Source: an uncultured Micrococcales bacterium (GTDB lineage Bacteria > Actinomycetota > Actinomycetes > Actinomycetales > Microbacteriaceae). From it: DNA of 23,067 bases. Below, piece after piece: positions 20,260 through 23,067 of this stretch; position 1 is the stretch's first letter; the number at the start of each line of letters is the position of its first letter. The DNA is taken from positions 1-23,067 of the forward strand of contig CAJXMQ010000008.1 of the NCBI GenBank assembly GCA_913056225.1. Direction: 5' to 3'. The translations under genes and the position numbers were made by a program. The notes below the pieces were generated by a model. The model was not told the DNA's origin and ran no database searches. It was given only the letters and a program-made list of their open reading frames with translations.

Positions 20260-21576
20260 TTGTTTAGTGCTATTTCGAGGGCATTCAAAACCCCGGATCT
20301 GCGAAGGAAGTTAGCTTTCACGCTAGCTCTGCTTGCGATCTTTAGGTTGGGTTCATTCATTCCCGCGCCGTTTGTGGATTATGGCAATGTGCAGGCATCC
20401 CTTGCGCAGACCCAAACCACTGGTGGTCTGTATGAATTAGTGAATCTATTCAGCGGTGGAGCACTGCTTCAGCTGAGTATCTTTGCCCTCGGAATTATGC
20501 CTTACATCACCGCCAGCATCATCACTCAGTTGTTGCGGGTAGTAATCCCAAGATTTGAGGCTTTGCACAAAGAAGGTCCCCAGGGTCAGGCAACTCTGAC
20601 TCAGTACACAAGGTATTTGACTATTGCTCTTGCCATGTTGCAGGCCACCACTTTGGTAACTGTTGCAAGGCAGGGAGCCCTGTTTGGTTCAAACACGGGC
20701 CTGCCATTGCTTACCGATGATGGCCCGCTAGCAATCTCGTTGATTGTTATCACCATGACAGCAGGTACCGGACTGATCATGTGGCTTGGTGAGCTAATCA
20801 CTGAGCGTGGAGTTGGAAACGGCATGTCATTGCTTATTTTCACCTCCATTGCAGCGACCTTCCCATCGGCTTTGTTGCAGATTTTGCAAACCAGGCCAAT
20901 CGAGATTTTCCTGATTGTGATGCTGGTGGGCTTTGTGGTTGTTTTGCTGGTTGTTTTGGTAGAGCAATCTCAGAGAAGGATTCCAGTTCAGTATGCAAAG
21001 AGGATGGTCGGACGCCGAAGCTATGGCGGTCAGGCAACCTACATTCCAATCAAGGTAAACACTGCAGGTGTCATCCCGGTTATCTTTGCCTCCTCCATGC
21101 TTTACCTGCCAGCGCTGTTGGCGCAGTTCAACCAACCAGATCCCGTGACTGGAGAATTGCCAGGCTGGGTTAGCTGGGTAAGTCAGTATCTGACTACCGG
21201 TGACAACATTTTTTACGCAGCAGTGTATTTCTTTCTGATTGTTGGATTCACCTACTTCTACGTCAGCATCACCTTCAACCCTGAAGAGATTTCAGACAAC
21301 ATGAAGCGCTACGGAGGCTTCATTCCTGGAATCCGTGCGGGTAGGCCAACCACAGAGTTTTTGGACTACGTGCTTTCAAGAATTACCGCCGCCGGTGCAA
21401 TCTACTTGGGTCTGATTGCTTTGATACCGCTGGTAGCTTTTGCGGCAATCGGAACCAACCAAAACTTCCCATTCGGAGGTACATCGATTTTGATTATCGT
21501 TGGCGTTGGTCTGGCCACCGTGAAGCAAATCAGCGCTCAGATGGAGCAGCGGAACTATGAGGGCCTATTGAGATGA
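20260..21576 (+). CDS. secY: Protein translocase channel subunit SecY
   Basis: Central channel of the Sec translocon in the cytoplasmic membrane. The 438-residue protein has the layout of ten membrane helices and the SecY motifs IFRLGSFIPAPFVD in the plug/helix-1 region, GGALLQLSIFALGIMPYITA, and the cytoplasmic loop SQRRIPVQYAKRM. The start is TTG with AGGAGG at 20249-20254 and a 5-base spacer; the conserved actinobacterial N-terminus MFSAISRAFKTPDLRRKL supports it. It is separated from rplO by 16 bases. Its stop overlaps the adk start (ATGA). Confidence 0.97.
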   Translation: MFSAISRAFKTPDLRRKLAFTLALLAIFRLGSFIPAPFVDYGNVQASLAQTQTTGGLYELVNLFSGGALLQLSIFALGIMPYITASIITQLLRVVIPRFEALHKEGPQGQATLTQYTRYLTIALAMLQATTLVTVARQGALFGSNTGLPLLTDDGPLAISLIVITMTAGTGLIMWLGELITERGVGNGMSLLIFTSIAATFPSALLQILQTRPIEIFLIVMLVGFVVVLLVVLVEQSQRRIPVQYAKRMVGRRSYGGQATYIPIKVNTAGVIPVIFASSMLYLPALLAQFNQPDPVTGELPGWVSWVSQYLTTGDNIFYAAVYFFLIVGFTYFYVSITFNPEEISDNMKRYGGFIPGIRAGRPTTEFLDYVLSRITAAGAIYLGLIALIPLVAFAAIGTNQNFPFGGTSILIIVGVGLATVKQISAQMEQRNYEGLLR

Positions 21577-22142
21577 GGCTTCTCATAATTGGTCCTCCAG
21601 GGGCGGGGAAGGGCACGCAATCAGTTTTGATTGCGGAGAAGCTAGGCATCCCAGCAATTTCCACCGGAGACATTTTTCGCTTCAATGTGAAAAACGAGAC
21701 TGAGTTGGGAAAGAAAGCCAAGTCCTACATGGATGCTGGCGAGTATGTCCCAGACAGCCTTACCAATGAATTGGTTAGAGACAGACTTAGTCACGATGAT
21801 GCCCAGAATGGTTTTTTGCTAGACGGATATCCACGCACCCAGCCTCAGGTTGACACTCTTGATGAGATATTGGCCGAGCAGCAGACTTCGTTGGATGGGG
21901 TTATCTTGCTGGAGGCTGACCAGGAGGAATTGGTTTCTCGCTTGGCAAACAGGGCTCGCGAACAGGGAAGAACAGATGACAGCGAGGATGTAATCCGTCA
22001 TCGTCTAGGGCTTTATACCGAAGAAACAGAACCCCTAATCAGTATTTATTCAGATCGAGGCATGGTTGCTCGAGTTGATGGTCTAGGCGAGATTAGTGAA
22101 GTCACTGAAAGAATTGACGCAGCTATCGCAAGCTTTGGCTAA
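21573..22142 (+). CDS. adk: Adenylate kinase, short-lid form
   Basis: Interconverts ATP, ADP and AMP in the cytoplasm. The 189-residue product has the P-loop GPPGAGKGT at 7-15, the AMP-binding STGDIFR, and the NMP-kinase signature FLLDGYPRT at 81-89. The lid region RAREQGRTDDSEDVIRHRL is of the short type without zinc cysteines, which explains why it is shorter than the E. coli enzyme. It overlaps secY by four bases and is followed by map after three bases, the usual actinobacterial order. Confidence 0.97.
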   Translation: MRLLIIGPPGAGKGTQSVLIAEKLGIPAISTGDIFRFNVKNETELGKKAKSYMDAGEYVPDSLTNELVRDRLSHDDAQNGFLLDGYPRTQPQVDTLDEILAEQQTSLDGVILLEADQEELVSRLANRAREQGRTDDSEDVIRHRLGLYTEETEPLISIYSDRGMVARVDGLGEISEVTERIDAAIASFG

Positions 22143-22145
22143 AAA

Positions 22146-22964
22146 ATGGGATCCAGTTACACAAAAAAATCTGATTCAGACATAGCCGCCATGATGGCTG
22201 CCGGTGAGCTAACCGCTAGGGCACTGGCAAATCTTAAAAAAGCCATAAAACCCGGTGTTACTACTTTGGAGTTAGACGCCATTGCAGAGGACACCATCAG
22301 ATCAAATGGTGGAAGACCCAATTTTCAACTAGTCCCCGGTTACCAGCACACAATTTGTGCCTCAGTCAATGATGAGATTGTGCACGGGATTCCATCGGAG
22401 AAAACTTTGCAGGCCGGAGACATCATCAGCATCGACTGCGGTGCCGAGGTCAACGGTTGGAATGGAGACAGGGCAATAACCGTAATTGTTCCGGGTGCTG
22501 AGGACCCTGCAAGACAAATGCTCAGTGATGTCACCCATGGGTCTTTATGGGAGGGAATAGCAGCTCTTTATTTGGGCAAAAGACTGAACCACGTTGGTGT
22601 TGCCATTGAAAGTTTTGTTGAAAAAAACAGTAACTACGGCATCTTAGAGCAGTATGTCGGCCACGGTATTGGTCGCTCAATGCATGAAGCTCCACCCGTT
22701 TATAACTTTGGAGTTCGGGAAAGATTGCCCAAGATAAGCCCAGGTTTGGTGGTGGCTATTGAACCGATGTTGACTGCTGGCAGCCCCGAAACATTTGTTG
22801 CGGAAGATGATTGGACAGTAAAAACCAAGGACGGCGGTGACGGTGCTCACTGGGAGCACTCAATTGCCGTTCACAGCAAAGGCATTTGGGTTTTGACCGC
22901 AGAAGATGGTGGAGAGTCTGAATTGGCCAAATTTGGAATCAAACCTATTCCTCCAAAAGGCTAG
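22146..22964 (+). CDS. map: Methionine aminopeptidase, type I
   Basis: Removes the initiator methionine from new proteins. The 272-residue enzyme has the five metal ligands of the M24A family: Asp97 (SIDCGA), Asp108 (NGDRAI), His173 (VGHGIGR), Glu206 (AIEPML) and Glu237 (HWEHSI). His80 in NDEIVHGIP is the conserved substrate-side histidine. No SH3-like N-terminal extension is present. The ATG lies three bases after adk with no evident Shine-Dalgarno motif, so translation probably follows adk. It closes the operon; a promoter for the next gene seems to begin at its stop codon. Confidence 0.97.
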   Translation: MGSSYTKKSDSDIAAMMAAGELTARALANLKKAIKPGVTTLELDAIAEDTIRSNGGRPNFQLVPGYQHTICASVNDEIVHGIPSEKTLQAGDIISIDCGAEVNGWNGDRAITVIVPGAEDPARQMLSDVTHGSLWEGIAALYLGKRLNHVGVAIESFVEKNSNYGILEQYVGHGIGRSMHEAPPVYNFGVRERLPKISPGLVVAIEPMLTAGSPETFVAEDDWTVKTKDGGDGAHWEHSIAVHSKGIWVLTAEDGGESELAKFGIKPIPPKG

Positions 22965-22991
22965 ACAGTAACCCCAAAGATTCGCTAAGAT
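22962..22991 (+). promoter_or_regulatory. Candidate promoter downstream of map, probably for infA
   Basis: TAGACA at 22962-22967 (overlapping the map stop codon) and TAAGAT at 22986-22991 are separated by 18 bases and resemble a housekeeping -35/-10 pair. The remaining 76 bases to the window end show no ribosome-binding site followed by a recognisable gene, so they are probably the leader of the next gene. In actinobacteria that gene is usually infA; it is not in this window. Confidence 0.45.
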
Positions 22992-23067
22992 TTCCCTTTG
23001 GCGTCTGATACATGTCCTCCATCCTTTTTGAGGTAGTAGAACTGTGTTTTTCGCTGACCAACTAGTG

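Noticed and set aside
22974..23001. CCAAAG / CTTTGG inverted repeat after map as a terminator
   Set aside because: The stem has only 6 bp with a 16-base loop and no following T tract, and it overlaps the better-supported promoter candidate.

Overview
The window is a gene-dense stretch of a streamlined actinobacterial chromosome with every gene on the + strand. Base composition looks moderate, not the high GC usual for the phylum. Gene order (6C RNA, Tad locus, topA, tmk, holB, then a complete S10/spc ribosomal operon ending in secY-adk-map), a zinc-free topoisomerase I with a basic tail, and actinobacterial ribosomal protein features all point to Actinobacteria. A small-genome Microbacteriaceae-type organism, such as the freshwater Luna lineages, is my best inference. 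It is not proven by the sequence.

Layout. 1-134: two C-loop hairpins and a T tract that match the actinobacterial 6C small RNA, then an imperfect inverted repeat. 135-2440: a compressed Tad/Flp locus with an ATPase, one membrane protein that looks like TadB and TadC fused, a 57-residue Flp-like pilin, TadE and a second TadE-like protein, mostly overlapping. 2449-8246: topA, tmk, holB and a TAP-type lipoprotein hydrolase, with gaps of only a few bases. 8247-10413: a self-contained transport unit (palindrome, DUF485 protein, SSS-family acetate/monocarboxylate symporter, strong terminator). 10414-10678: the structured leader of the ribosomal operon. 10679-22964: rpsJ-rplC-rplD-rplW-rplB-rpsS-rplV-rpsC-rplP-rpmC-rpsQ-rplN-rplX-rplE-rpsH-rplF-rplR-rpsE-rpmD-rplO-secY-adk-map, very tightly packed. 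22965-23067: a probable promoter and leader for the next gene, expected to be infA but outside the window.

Most of the window is conserved housekeeping DNA, and I see no phage, IS element, CRISPR array, tRNA or rRNA. The least ordinary features are: (1) ribosomal protein L15 with a 140-residue Ala/Lys/Pro extension like a histone H1 tail, which cannot be bypassed by an internal ATG, GTG or TTG start; (2) a Tad locus reduced to five genes with a TadB-TadC fusion and no visible Ssd/CpaE gene between the 6C RNA and the ATPase; (3) no S14 gene between rplE and rpsH, with an RNA hairpin in that gap; (4) a second hairpin at the rpsQ/rplN junction. I did not find a convincing wholly new multi-gene system.
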